From: Pseudomonas baltica
GTDB taxonomy: Bacteria; Pseudomonadota; Gammaproteobacteria; Pseudomonadales; Pseudomonadaceae
Direction of reading: 5' to 3'
NCBI RefSeq assembly: GCF_031880315.1
Contig: NZ_CP134771.1
Coordinates: 3,746,501-3,810,500, forward strand
DNA length: 64,000 nt
The notes under the pieces were generated by a model, which was not told the DNA's origin, ran no database searches, and saw nothing but the letters and a program-made list of their open reading frames with translations. Shown here piece by piece: positions 1 through 8,202 of the stretch (position 1 is its first letter; each line of letters starts with the position of its first letter). The position numbers were made by a program, and so were the translations under genes.

Positions 1-204
1 AGCCTGGTCGCTAGCAGCTTCAATCAGGACAACACCCAAGCCCGCTCGTTGCTGGCGCGGGTCGATGAGCTCAAGGCGCAGCCGGTGACCATTGATGTTC
101 CTGACCTGAGTACCAGCCTGGCTGCTCTGCAGGCCTATATGGCGCAGCGGCACACCCCTGTGGAAGGCGCCAAGGCGCCAGCTGAGCCGGGGGCTACGCC
201 ATGA
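1..204 (+). CDS. hemX: HemX C-terminal fragment (uroporphyrinogen-III C-methyltransferase-like)
   Basis: Frame 1 is open from the left edge for 67 codons to a TGA at 202-204 that overlaps the hemY ATG (ATGA). The visible tail reads as alternating helical stretches (for example LLARVDELKAQPVTIDVPDL) followed by a Pro/Ala-rich end. That fits the C-terminus of HemX, the inner-membrane protein normally encoded directly before HemY. The identification rests mainly on position and translational coupling, since the conserved part lies outside the window. Confidence 0.7.
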   Translation, partial: SLVASSFNQDNTQARSLLARVDELKAQPVTIDVPDLSTSLAALQAYMAQRHTPVEGAKAPAEPGATP

Positions 205-1442
205 AGCGACTGTATGTGATCCTGGTGGTGGCCATCGCCCTGGCGATGGTGCTGGGCCTGGGTATCTCCCAGAGCCCGGGTTACATCTTGATCGACTACC
301 CCCATGTGTTCCGCTACGAATCGGGTATCTGGTCGACCTTGGCGGCGCTATTGGCGCTGTGTCTGGTGCTGTTCGTGCTCGGCCTGCTGCTGCGCGCGCT
401 GGCCACTTCGACCGGGCTGGTCAATCCCTGGTCGCGGCGCAATCGTTCGCGGCGCGTGCAAAGCGCTATCGAACAAGGCCAGCTGGACCTTGCCGAGGGT
501 CGCTGGAGCAGCGCCGAAAAGCATCTGCAACGGGCCGCCGAGGCTGAGCCGCAGCCATTGCTGTATTACCTAGGCGCCGCGCGAGCCGCCAATGAACAGG
601 CCCGTCATGCCGAGAGCGATGCATTGCTTGAACGCGCCCTGTTGCGTCAACCGCAGGCCGAGCTGGCTATCGCCCTGAGCCATGCTCAGCTGCAGATCGA
701 CCGTGGCGACAGTGACGGTGCCTTGCAGACCCTGCAGGCCATGCACGAGCGCCATCCACGCAATGTGCAAGTGCTGCGTCAATTGCAGCGCCTGCATCAG
801 CAGCGCGGCGAGTGGCCGGCGTTGATTCGCTTGCTGCCCGAGTTGCGCAAGGACAAGGCTTTGCCCGTGGCCGAACTGGCCGAGCTGGAGCGTCGCGCCT
901 GGGGCGAGAATCTATCCTTGGCAGCCGTGCAACCGGGTGCCAGAGAAGAGGGGCTGGCGGCTTTGCACAGCGCTTGGCAGGAGTTGAGTTCGGGCCAGCG
1001 TCAGGAGCCGGCGCTAGTTCTGGCCTATGCCGAGCAGTTGCGTCAGCTCGGTGCGCAGGTCGAGGCGGAGGAGGTCCTGCGTCAGGCCCTCAAGCGGCAG
1101 TACGACAGCCATCTGGCACGCCTCTACGGGCTGGTGCGCGGTGCCGATTCAAGCAAGCAATTGCAGAGCGCTGAAGCATGGCTCAAGCAGCATCCAGATG
1201 ATTCCAGTCTGTTGCTGACACTGGGCCGACTCTGCCTGCAAAACCGCCTGTGGGGCAAGGCTCGGGATTATCTGGAAGCCAGCCTGCGCCTGCAACGCAA
1301 CCCCGAAGCCTGCGCCGAGCTTGCCCGGCTGTTGGCACAATTGGGTGATACCCAAGGCAGCAATCAGCTGTTCCAGGAGGGGCTTGGATTGCTGGATGAG
1401 CGTTTGCTGGCCGCGCCACTCCCCGAGTTGGCGAGGGGCTGA
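201..1442 (+). CDS. hemY: HemY, inner-membrane TPR protein of the heme biosynthesis locus
   Basis: The protein has 413 residues, the usual HemY length. Two hydrophobic segments (about residues 4-23 and 43-68) form the N-terminal membrane anchor, and the rest is TPR-like helical repeats (for example AEGRWSSAEKHLQRAAEAEPQPLLYYLGAARAA split over several repeats). HemY proteins of proteobacteria co-occur with hemC-hemD-hemX and are thought to scaffold late heme enzymes; they are not the Gram-positive protoporphyrinogen oxidase of the same name. The start overlaps the hemX stop, so the two are translationally coupled. It is the last gene of the operon and is followed by a REP pair. Confidence 0.93.
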   Translation: MKRLYVILVVAIALAMVLGLGISQSPGYILIDYPHVFRYESGIWSTLAALLALCLVLFVLGLLLRALATSTGLVNPWSRRNRSRRVQSAIEQGQLDLAEGRWSSAEKHLQRAAEAEPQPLLYYLGAARAANEQARHAESDALLERALLRQPQAELAIALSHAQLQIDRGDSDGALQTLQAMHERHPRNVQVLRQLQRLHQQRGEWPALIRLLPELRKDKALPVAELAELERRAWGENLSLAAVQPGAREEGLAALHSAWQELSSGQRQEPALVLAYAEQLRQLGAQVEAEEVLRQALKRQYDSHLARLYGLVRGADSSKQLQSAEAWLKQHPDDSSLLLTLGRLCLQNRLWGKARDYLEASLRLQRNPEACAELARLLAQLGDTQGSNQLFQEGLGLLDERLLAAPLPELARG

Positions 1443-1466
1443 GCCGGATCTATGGGAGGGCTTTCG

Positions 1467-1556
1467 GGCCCTTTCGCGGGCAAGCCTTGCTCTCGCAATA
1501 TCCACAGCGCCTGAGTCGTACACCGGTATGAGCAAAGGTTGCCCGCGAAGAGGGCC
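1467..1556. repeat. Inverted REP pair after hemY
   Basis: Two facing copies of the Pseudomonas REP core lie at 1467-1493 (TCGCGGGCAAGCCTTGCTC) and 1530-1556 (its near-complement). They can fold into one long imperfect hairpin. The position after hemY suggests 3'-end protection or termination, but there is no T-run. Confidence 0.8.
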
Positions 1557-1706
1557 TGAGCGACAAAGCAAATCTTGCAGCCATGCGTTGTTGCACATTC
1601 GCTGAACTTTGAAGCGTTTTCAGAATTGTCTTAACTGCGTCGTCTTGAAAGCCGGACGACCTTTACTCTACCGTGGCAACTTGTCTTTTCCGATATCGGG
1701 TTTGCC

Positions 1707-2195
1707 ATGATTCTGGCTCGTTCGCGTTCCATGTTCCTGTTGGCGTTTTTCGCCTCGATGTCGATCATGGGCGCCGCGCTGTATCTTGAATACGAAGTTG
1801 GCCTGCAACCCTGTTCGCTGTGCATCGCACAGCGATTTTTCGTGGTGGTATTCGGTGTGTCCTGCCTGGCGGCTGCGGTACATTTTCCGCGCACCCGGGG
1901 CATCCGTGTCTATTCCGCCATCGCCCTGCTCAGCGCTGTACTCGGTGGCTTTGCCGCGACGCGGCAGTTGTGGTTGCAGGACCACGCCGATATATCGGCA
2001 CTGACCTGCCACCCCGGTTTGTGGCAGATGCTGCAACACGCGCCGCTCCTGCAAACCCTGAAGGTGCTGGCACTGGGCACGCCCGATTGTGGCTCCGTCA
2101 CCTGGACTCTGCTGGGCTTGAGCCTTCCCGAGTGGAGTCTGCTGGGTTTTAGCGGGCTGGGAGCGTTCGCGGTCATCCAGCTATTGCACCGCTGA
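1707..2195 (+). CDS. dsbB: Disulfide bond formation protein DsbB
   Basis: 162 residues with four transmembrane helices. The first periplasmic loop carries the CxxC pair (C36, C39, in QPCSLCIAQR) and the second carries C101 and C128, the two redox pairs DsbB uses to pass electrons from DsbA to ubiquinone. The conserved R after CSLCIAQ is present. P. aeruginosa has a DsbB paralogue called DsbH at this same position between hemY and algQ, so this may be that paralogue rather than the main DsbB. It is transcribed alone, with about 265 bases upstream holding the REP pair and a promoter region. Confidence 0.92.
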   Translation: MILARSRSMFLLAFFASMSIMGAALYLEYEVGLQPCSLCIAQRFFVVVFGVSCLAAAVHFPRTRGIRVYSAIALLSAVLGGFAATRQLWLQDHADISALTCHPGLWQMLQHAPLLQTLKVLALGTPDCGSVTWTLLGLSLPEWSLLGFSGLGAFAVIQLLHR

Positions 2196-2266
2196 TGCGT
2201 CAGATGGCGGTGTCGGCGCCAGGGCAGTGGATAAAACACTTGTATGAACTTAGTCGCATGCGTACC

Positions 2267-2293
2267 TTGAAGCCACTGCCGTGCGGGCATAAT
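2267..2293 (+). promoter_or_regulatory. Candidate sigma-70 promoter of rsd/algQ
   Basis: TTGAAG at 2267-2272 and CATAAT at 2288-2293 are 15 bases apart; TAATCT two bases further gives a 17-base spacer. It points at rsd and would leave a leader of about 100 bases. Confidence 0.45.
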
Positions 2294-2327
2294 CTCCCTG
2301 CACGCGCCCAAGAAATCAGGCTGTCGA

Positions 2328-2381
2328 GTGCTGCTTCTTGCGTCGGGCTTTCGGCCCAAGGTCGCATCGAACGGGCAGCAC
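2328..2381 (+). other. Leader hairpin upstream of rsd/algQ
   Basis: GTGCTGC (2328-2334) pairs perfectly with GCAGCAC (2375-2381), enclosing a smaller GGGC/GCCC hairpin. The closing arm ends 19 bases before the rsd start codon, just upstream of the Shine-Dalgarno AAGGGAA. It may be a translational control element. Confidence 0.5.
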
Positions 2382-2400
2382 CTCCCAAGGGAAAATCATC

Positions 2401-2874
2401 ATGTTGGAAAGTTGCAAGAATGCTCAGGAACGCTGGGGCGGGGTTCATTTGCTTATCGACCGTTGGTTGAACGAGCGTGAAGAACTGGTCAAGGCGTATC
2501 GCGAACTGGAAGCCAAGTCCGATACCCTCGGCGCGGATCATCAGGTACTGCTGACGTTCTGCGAGGCACTCGTCGATTACTGCTCCGCCGGGCATTTCGA
2601 GGTTTACGAACAGCTCAATAGCGAAGCCAAGGCCTTCGGTGACGAGCGTGGACTGGAGTTGGCGGATCAGTATTACCCGCGTATCAACGCGATCACCGAG
2701 AAGGCCATGGCCTTCAACGATCACTGCGATAATGGCGACTGGTCCCATGCCGATGAAGTAGCTGCCGAGCTCAAGGCATTGGGTGGTTTGCTGCACGAGC
2801 GTTTCGAGCTTGAAGACTTGTTGATCGAGGTGCTGCACACCTCGCACAAGGAAGCCGTTGCAGTGCCGCAGTAA
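2401..2874 (+). CDS. algQ: Anti-sigma-70 factor Rsd/AlgQ
   Basis: 157 residues beginning [20 protein letters not shown], the characteristic Rsd/AlgQ N-terminus. Rsd proteins are helical, bind region 4 of sigma-70 and shift RNA polymerase towards alternative sigma factors; in P. aeruginosa AlgQ also affects alginate and siderophore genes. The ATG at 2401 is chosen because AAGGGAAA lies just upstream and the family starts here; the frame is open further upstream, but that part is not conserved. The neighbours (dsb gene before, FKBP isomerase and algP after) are those of algQ in P. aeruginosa. Confidence 0.95.
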   Translation: MLESCKNAQERWGGVHLLIDRWLNEREELVKAYRELEAKSDTLGADHQVLLTFCEALVDYCSAGHFEVYEQLNSEAKAFGDERGLELADQYYPRINAITEKAMAFNDHCDNGDWSHADEVAAELKALGGLLHERFELEDLLIEVLHTSHKEAVAVPQ

Positions 2875-2925
2875 GCGGTCGGCAGGCCGGGAGTCAATCC
2901 CTTCCCGCCAGGGGTGTTTCACCTA

Positions 2926-3591
2926 TCAGTCGGCGACGCCCAGCAGTTCTATCTCGAAAGTCAGTGGGGTGTAAGGCGCGATCACATCGCCCGCACCCTG
3001 CGCGCCATAGGCCAGCGCCGACGGTATCACCAGCCGCCACTTGGCCCCTACCGGCATCCCCTCCATCCCATCGCGCCACCCTTCGATCACACTGTCGAGT
3101 CGGAACCATTGCGGTTGCGAGTTCTCGTCGAACACGCTGCCATCCGGCAGCATCCCTTTATAGGTGACCTGCACGCGCCCGCTGGCTTTGGCGGCGTTGC
3201 CATTCCCTGCTTTCAGTTCGGTGATCAGGATGCCATTGGGCAGGGCTCGCACGCCTGGCTTGGCTTTTTCGGCAGTCAGAAAATCATGCTCGGCGCTCAG
3301 GGCTTTTTCACTTTGCGGTTGCGCGCTGCTGGCCGCGACCTGAGCGTCGTGCTCGGTGAGAATCTGCTCGATGCGTTCCTCGCTCAACGCCAGTGGCTCA
3401 CCCTTGTAGGCTTGGCGCAACCCCTCGATCAGGGCGTCGAGTTGCAGTCCAGGTACCTCGTCATGCAAGCGCGAGCCGAGGCTGGCGCCGAGGCTGTAAC
3501 CAAGATCGTGGGGGCTGGTGGTCGGCACTGGCTCGGCGGCGTGGGCCATGGTGGTGAGCAGGCAAAGCGGTAACCAAATCCGGTGTTGCAT
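2926..3591 (-). CDS. FKBP-type peptidyl-prolyl cis-trans isomerase, exported
   Basis: 221 residues. A short signal peptide (MQHRIWLPLCLLTTMAHAA) is followed by a helical FKBP N-terminal dimerisation domain (about residues 25-115) and a C-terminal FKBP domain with VTYKGMLPDGSVFDEN, the typical active-site strand, and ALAYGAQGAGD. The architecture is that of FkpA/Mip, periplasmic foldases and chaperones. The ATG at 3591 is preferred to an in-frame GTG at 3597 because GGAG lies about 7 bases upstream of the ATG. The gene is convergent with rsd and divergent from algP, the known P. aeruginosa arrangement. Confidence 0.93.
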   Translation of the reverse strand: MQHRIWLPLCLLTTMAHAAEPVPTTSPHDLGYSLGASLGSRLHDEVPGLQLDALIEGLRQAYKGEPLALSEERIEQILTEHDAQVAASSAQPQSEKALSAEHDFLTAEKAKPGVRALPNGILITELKAGNGNAAKASGRVQVTYKGMLPDGSVFDENSQPQWFRLDSVIEGWRDGMEGMPVGAKWRLVIPSALAYGAQGAGDVIAPYTPLTFEIELLGVAD

Positions 3592-3786
3592 GGGCACTCT
3601 CCACGTTCGAATAATCGTGATTATGCCAGTGCCCGATGTCCCTGCGCAGATGCTCTTTGAAACATTGGCGCAAGCAGCGCCTCTTGCTTATGCAACGTAG
3701 CGCCGGATGTGCTGTCAATATGCCCTAGCGGCTGTGGCTTGAGAGGGCTAGTATGGGCCGCATTCACGTCAGCCAGGAGGTAAACC

Positions 3787-5046
3787 ATGTCGGCCAGTAA
3801 GAAGCCTGTAAATACTCCGTTGCATTTGCTCCAACAGCTTTCGAGCAGCTTGCTCGAGCATTTGGAAAGTGCCTGCTCCCAGGCATTGGCTGATGCCGAG
3901 AAGTTGCTTGCCAAGTTGGAAAAACAACGAGGAAAGGCTCAAGAAAAACTCCACAAATCGCGCACCAAACTGCAAGACGCTGCCACTGCCGGTAAAGCCA
4001 AGGCGCAGACCAAGGCCAAGGGCGCTGCTGCCGAGCTCGAGAAACTGCTGGACGCACTGCAGGCTCGTCAGGCAGAGACCCGTCACTACATCGTTCAGCT
4101 CAAGCGCGACGCTCAGGATAGCCTGAAGCTCGCTCAAGGCGTGGGCAAGGTCAAGGAGGCTGCCAGCAAAGCGTTAGCCAGCCGTCCTGCTTCCAAGCCG
4201 GCGACTACCAAGGCAAGCAAGGCTGCCAAGCCTGCGGCTAAAGCGGCGGCCAAATCGGCTGCAGCCAAGCCTGCTGCAAAACCTGCGGCTGCCAAGGCTG
4301 CGGTCAAGGCCCCTGCCAAGACTGCTGCTGCGAAATCGGCTGCCAAACCCGCTGCTGCCAAACCTGTCACCCGGGCTGCTGCGAGCAAGGTCGCTGCCAA
4401 GCCTGCCGTCAAAGCTGGCACTTCGACCGCCAAGCCTGCTGCCAAACCGACCGCTGCCAAAGCTGCCAGTGCAGCCAAGCCGGCCGCTAAAGCCAAGCCT
4501 GCAACTGCAGCCAAACCGGCCGCTGCTGCCAAATCGACTGCTGCAAAACCAGCTGCCGCCGCTAAATCGACCGCTGCTGCGAAACCAGCTGCCGCTGCCA
4601 AGTCGACCGCTGCTGCGAAACCAGCTGCCGCCGCCAAATCGACCGCTGCTGCGAAACCAGCTGCCGCCGCCAAGTCGACCGCTGCTGCGAAACCCGCTGC
4701 CGCCGCCAAGTCGACCGCTGCTGCGAAACCAGCTGCCGCCGCCAAGTCGACCGCTGCTGCAAAACCAGCTACCGCCGCCAAGTCGACTGCTGCTGCAAAA
4801 CCAGCCACTGCCGCCAAGCCTGCCACCGCTGCCAAGCCTGCCACCGCTGCCAAACCAGCACGTACGCCAGCAGTGAAAAAACCAGCCGCTGCGAAGCCAG
4901 CTGCCAAAACCGGTACGTCGGCACCCGCTGCAGTCAGCAAGCCGGAATCGGCACCTGCCAGCCCTGCCAGCCCGGCACCGTCCACTGCATCGACATCCGT
5001 CGCCGCACCGGCAACCAGCACCGCCACACCTTCGAGCGCTTCCTAA
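3787..5046 (+). CDS. algP: AlgP, histone H1-like KPAA-repeat protein
   Basis: 419 residues. The first 140 or so are a helical, coiled-coil-rich domain (LLQQLSSSLLEHLESACSQ and EKLLAKLEKQRGKAQEKL). The remainder is a low-complexity Lys/Ala/Pro tail like histone H1, expected to bind DNA. In P. aeruginosa AlgP (AlgR3) influences algD transcription and its tail is unstable in mucoid strains. A strong AGGAGG at 3774-3779 precedes the ATG. The tail contains a near-exact 36-bp tandem array listed separately. The stop overlaps by 4 bases the stop of the convergent downstream gene. Confidence 0.95.
   Translation: MSASKKPVNTPLHLLQQLSSSLLEHLESACSQALADAEKLLAKLEKQRGKAQEKLHKSRTKLQDAATAGKAKAQTKAKGAAAELEKLLDALQARQAETRHYIVQLKRDAQDSLKLAQGVGKVKEAASKALASRPASKPATTKASKAAKPAAKAAAKSAAAKPAAKPAAAKAAVKAPAKTAAAKSAAKPAAAKPVTRAAASKVAAKPAVKAGTSTAKPAAKPTAAKAASAAKPAAKAKPATAAKPAAAAKSTAAKPAAAAKSTAAAKPAAAAKSTAAAKPAAAAKSTAAAKPAAAAKSTAAAKPAAAAKSTAAAKPAAAAKSTAAAKPATAAKSTAAAKPATAAKPATAAKPATAAKPARTPAVKKPAAAKPAAKTGTSAPAAVSKPESAPASPASPAPSTASTSVAAPATSTATPSSAS
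4531..4815 (+). repeat. 36-bp coding tandem repeats in algP
   Basis: Eight KST-containing units start at 4531, 4564, 4600, 4636, 4672, 4708, 4744 and 4780. The first interval is 33 bp and all others exactly 36 bp. Each full unit encodes KSTAAAKPAAAA or the KPATAA variant, and the central copies differ at only a few third positions. Every length change by whole units keeps the frame. Confidence 0.95.
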
Positions 5047-5519
5047 GCGTCGGGCACTGCGGCGCGCAGTCGACCCAGCGCGCCGCGGTCGTCCATCTTC
5101 GCCGCCGGGCTTTTCGGTTCCGGCAGCATGGCTTCCAGCCATAACTTCGGTTGAGCGGTTGCAGGCCAGTCTTCGCAGCGTCGTGCCAGCCGCTCAAGCA
5201 ATACCTTCTCCGCTTGCAATTCCAGCCCCTTCACCGTCTCGCGCAACTGCGCCAGCTGGCTATCGTGCCTTGCGACTTCGCGCCACCGCCGACGCAAGCC
5301 CCGTAACGGCTCGACAACGGCAGCGGACCATTCCTGCGCCAGGGTTTCCAGCATCGCCAAGCGCTCAGGGGTGCAGGCCACCGAGCGCCGTTCAAGCCAG
5401 GCCCCACAGAGCAGCAGGCACACGTTGGCGCCCAGATCGTCCTGCAAGGCCAGGCAGTCCTCGGTCACGCCGGGGCATTGATAAAGCGAGACCGCAAAGG
5501 TCCATAGATCAGCTTGCAT
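5043..5519 (-). CDS. TIGR02444 family protein of unknown function
   Basis: 158 residues beginning MQADLWTFAVSLYQCPGVTEDCLALQDDLGANVCLLLCGAWL, the hallmark of the TIGR02444 family found in pseudomonads and relatives. It is predicted cytoplasmic and all-helical; no catalytic motif is recognisable. Its position between algP (convergent, 4-bp stop overlap) and the divergent ABC-F gene is conserved in Pseudomonas. No function can be assigned. Confidence 0.85.
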   Translation of the reverse strand: MQADLWTFAVSLYQCPGVTEDCLALQDDLGANVCLLLCGAWLERRSVACTPERLAMLETLAQEWSAAVVEPLRGLRRRWREVARHDSQLAQLRETVKGLELQAEKVLLERLARRCEDWPATAQPKLWLEAMLPEPKSPAAKMDDRGALGRLRAAVPDA

Positions 5520-5569
5520 AGCAGTGCCCGCGCCAGTTGCCGACGAAGCTGGTAGACTCCGCCGCCATT

Positions 5570-7480
5570 ATGATCCGAATTCAGAACCTCACTTTACAGC
5601 GTGGCCCGCAACGTCTGCTAGAAGACGCCGAGCTGACCCTGCACGCCGGCCATAAAGCCGGCCTGATCGGTGCCAACGGCGCCGGCAAATCCACCTTGTT
5701 CGCCCTGTTGCGCGGCGAGTTGACGCCCGATGGCGGTAGCTGCGACCTGCCGGCGGACTGGCGGATCGCACACATGCGCCAGGAAATCGAAACCCTGGAC
5801 CGCATCGCCGTCGACTACGTACTCGACGGCGACCTGTACCTGCGTCAGGTACAGCGCGACCTGCTGGCGGCCGAAAGCGCCCAGGACGGCAGCGCCCTGG
5901 CGCGTCTGCATGCCGAGCTCGACAGCGCCGACGGCTACACGGCCGATGCCCGCGCACGCAAGCTGCTGGCCGGCCTTGGCTTTACCAACGAGCAGATGGA
6001 CCGACGCGTCGGCGACTTCTCCGGTGGCTGGCGCATGCGCCTGAACCTGGCCCAGGCGCTGATGTGCCCGTCCGACCTGCTGCTGCTCGACGAACCCACC
6101 AACCACCTGGATCTCGATGCGATTCTGTGGCTCGAAGACTGGCTGAAGAATTATCCGGGCACCTTGCTGCTGATTTCCCACGACCGGGATTTCCTCGATG
6201 CCGTGGTCGATCACATCGCCCATATCGAACAGTGCAAGATGACCGTCTACCGTGGCGGCTATTCGGCTTTTGAACGCGCCCGTGCCGAGCGTCTGGCCCA
6301 GCAACAACAGGCCTACGACAAGCAGCAGGCGCAGCGCGCGCACATGGAAAAATACATCGCCCGCTTCAAGGCCCAGGCCACCAAGGCGCGGCAGGCCCAG
6401 AGCCGCATCAAGGCACTGGAACGGATGGAAGAACTGTCGGCTGCGCATGTCGATTCGCCGTTCGATTTTGTGTTTCGTGAATCGCAGAAAATCTCCAGCC
6501 CGCTGCTGGATCTGTCCGAAGGCCGCCTGGGTTATGGCGACAAGACCATCCTCGAGAAGGTCAAGTTGCAGCTCACTCCCGGTGCCCGCATAGGGCTGCT
6601 GGGGCCAAATGGCGCCGGCAAGTCGACCCTGATCAAGAACCTCGCCGGCGAACTCGAGCCCCTAAGCGGTCGCCTGGTGCGCGGCGAGAACCTGACGGTG
6701 GGTTACTTCGCCCAGCATCAACTGGACTCGCTGGACAGCAAGGCAAGCCCCTTGCTGCACCTGCAGCGCCTGGCTCCCAGCGAGCGCGAGCAGACGCTGC
6801 GCGATTTCCTCGGCGGTTTCGACTTCCGCGGCCCGCGCACCGATGAGCCGGTGCTGAATTTCTCCGGTGGCGAAAAGGCTCGTCTGGCCTTGGCGCTGAT
6901 CGCCTGGGAGCGGCCCAACCTGCTGCTGCTCGACGAACCGACCAACCACCTGGATCTGGAGATGCGCCTGGCGTTGACCATGGCGCTGCAGGAATTCAGC
7001 GGCGCGGTGCTGGTGGTTTCTCACGATCGGCATTTGCTCAAGAGCACCACCGACGATTTCCTGTTGGTGGCCGATGGCAAGGTCGAGCCCTTCGACGGCG
7101 ATCTCGACGATTACGCGCGCTGGCTGGTGGACTACCGCCAACGCAACGCGCCAGCCAGCAGTGCGCCGGTCAATGCCGACAAGACCGACAGGAAGGCTCA
7201 GCGCCAGGCTGCCGCCGCGTTGCGCCAGCAATTAGCCCCGCACAAGCGTCAGGCCGACAAGCTGGAGCAAGAGCTCGGTACCGTGCACGAGCAGTTGGCC
7301 AAGATCGATGCGCGCTTGGGCGACTCCGACGTCTATGAGCCCGGGCAGAAAGACGAACTGCGGGACCTGCTGGCGCGACAGGCCAAGTTCAAGGTGCGTG
7401 AGGGCGAATTGGAAGAAGCCTGGATGGAAGCCCTGGAATTGCTGGAAAGCATGCAGGCGCAGCTGGAAGCACTGTCCTGA
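5570..7480 (+). CDS. yheS: ABC-F family ATPase, YheS type
   Basis: 636 residues, almost the length of E. coli YheS. It has two nucleotide-binding domains in one chain: Walker A GANGAGKST, signature FSGGWRMRL and Walker B LLLDEPTNHLDL, then GPNGAGKST, FSGGEKARL and LLLDEPTNHLDLE. A charged linker lies between them and a coiled-coil tail at the end. ABC-F proteins act on the ribosome (E-site factors), not in transport. The ATG at 5570 (MIRIQNLTLQRGPQRLLEDA) is chosen over an in-frame upstream ATG at 5537 because the family starts at the first ABC strand. It is divergent from the TIGR02444 gene. Confidence 0.93.
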   Translation: MIRIQNLTLQRGPQRLLEDAELTLHAGHKAGLIGANGAGKSTLFALLRGELTPDGGSCDLPADWRIAHMRQEIETLDRIAVDYVLDGDLYLRQVQRDLLAAESAQDGSALARLHAELDSADGYTADARARKLLAGLGFTNEQMDRRVGDFSGGWRMRLNLAQALMCPSDLLLLDEPTNHLDLDAILWLEDWLKNYPGTLLLISHDRDFLDAVVDHIAHIEQCKMTVYRGGYSAFERARAERLAQQQQAYDKQQAQRAHMEKYIARFKAQATKARQAQSRIKALERMEELSAAHVDSPFDFVFRESQKISSPLLDLSEGRLGYGDKTILEKVKLQLTPGARIGLLGPNGAGKSTLIKNLAGELEPLSGRLVRGENLTVGYFAQHQLDSLDSKASPLLHLQRLAPSEREQTLRDFLGGFDFRGPRTDEPVLNFSGGEKARLALALIAWERPNLLLLDEPTNHLDLEMRLALTMALQEFSGAVLVVSHDRHLLKSTTDDFLLVADGKVEPFDGDLDDYARWLVDYRQRNAPASSAPVNADKTDRKAQRQAAAALRQQLAPHKRQADKLEQELGTVHEQLAKIDARLGDSDVYEPGQKDELRDLLARQAKFKVREGELEEAWMEALELLESMQAQLEALS

Positions 7481-7512
7481 CAGTCGACACCAGCGCGAGG
7501 CTCGATTAACGT

Positions 7513-7529
7513 CCCCTTGTAGCAAGGGG
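7513..7529 (+). terminator. Short hairpin after yheS
   Basis: CCCCTTG-TAG-CAAGGGG is a perfect 7-bp stem 32 bases after the yheS stop. There is no T-run, so it may be a REP remnant or an RNA 3'-end stabiliser rather than an intrinsic terminator. Confidence 0.4.
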
Positions 7530-7569
7530 CTCGCCCCCGAAATAGCCCACCCCATACCTGAGGCGCATC

Positions 7570-8202
7570 ATTACACTACACGTCTGGCTGGCATTCTTCG
7601 CGGCATGCTGGGTCATCAGCCTGTCGCCTGGCGCTGGGGCGATCGCCTCGATGTCGAGCGGGCTGCAGCACGGTTTCTGGCGCGGCTACTGGAACACCTT
7701 GGGCTTGCAGCTGGGCCTCATTGCCCAGATCGCAATCATCGCCGCGGGCGTCGGCGCTGTGCTGGCCGCCTCGGCCACCGCCTTTACCTTGATCAAATGG
7801 TTCGGCGTGCTCTATCTCCTTTACCTGGCCGTCAAGCAATGGCGGGCGTTGCCCCATGACCTGAGCGCCGATGCGTCGGTGAAGGCGGCGGGCAGGCCGC
7901 TGACGCTGGTTGGTCGCGGGTTTCTGGTCAACATCAGCAATCCCAAGGCGCTGGTGTTCATGCTGGCGATCCTGCCGCAGTTCATCGATCCCCAGGCGCC
8001 GTTATTGGCGCAGTACCTGACCATTGGCGTGACCATGGTGGCGGTGGATTCGGTGGTGATGGCGGGTTACACCGGGTTGGCGTCCAAGGTCCTGCGTTTG
8101 CTGCGCACGCCTCGCCAGCAGCAACGCATGAACCGCACCTTTGCAGGGCTGTTCATCGCCGCAGCGACCTTTCTCGCCACTCTGCGCCGAGTGCCCGTCT
8201 AG
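7570..8202 (+). CDS. LysE/RhtB-family amino-acid exporter with probable ATT start
   Basis: 210 residues from ATT at 7570. The LysE signature near the N-terminus (WVISLSPGAGAIASMSSGLQ) and about six transmembrane helices are clear. Starting at the first ATG (7651, MSSGLQHG) would delete the first helix and half the signature. The frame is open upstream, and TGAGG at 7559-7563 lies 6 bases before ATT ACA CTA, the place where I recall relatives starting MTL. The family exports amino acids or homoserine lactones. The stop overlaps by 4 bases the stop of the convergent LysR gene. The family is certain; the start codon is likely. Confidence 0.88.
   Translation: MTLHVWLAFFAACWVISLSPGAGAIASMSSGLQHGFWRGYWNTLGLQLGLIAQIAIIAAGVGAVLAASATAFTLIKWFGVLYLLYLAVKQWRALPHDLSADASVKAAGRPLTLVGRGFLVNISNPKALVFMLAILPQFIDPQAPLLAQYLTIGVTMVAVDSVVMAGYTGLASKVLRLLRTPRQQQRMNRTFAGLFIAAATFLATLRRVPV

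Noticed and set aside
4531..4815. Regularly spaced repeats as a CRISPR array
   Set aside because: Units are directly adjacent without unique spacers and encode the AlgP tail in frame.
4134..5142. Long Ala/Gly/Leu- and Ser/Gly-rich frames antisense to algP
   Set aside because: Products of the algP tandem repeats read backwards; open only because the repeat lacks stop codons in these frames.
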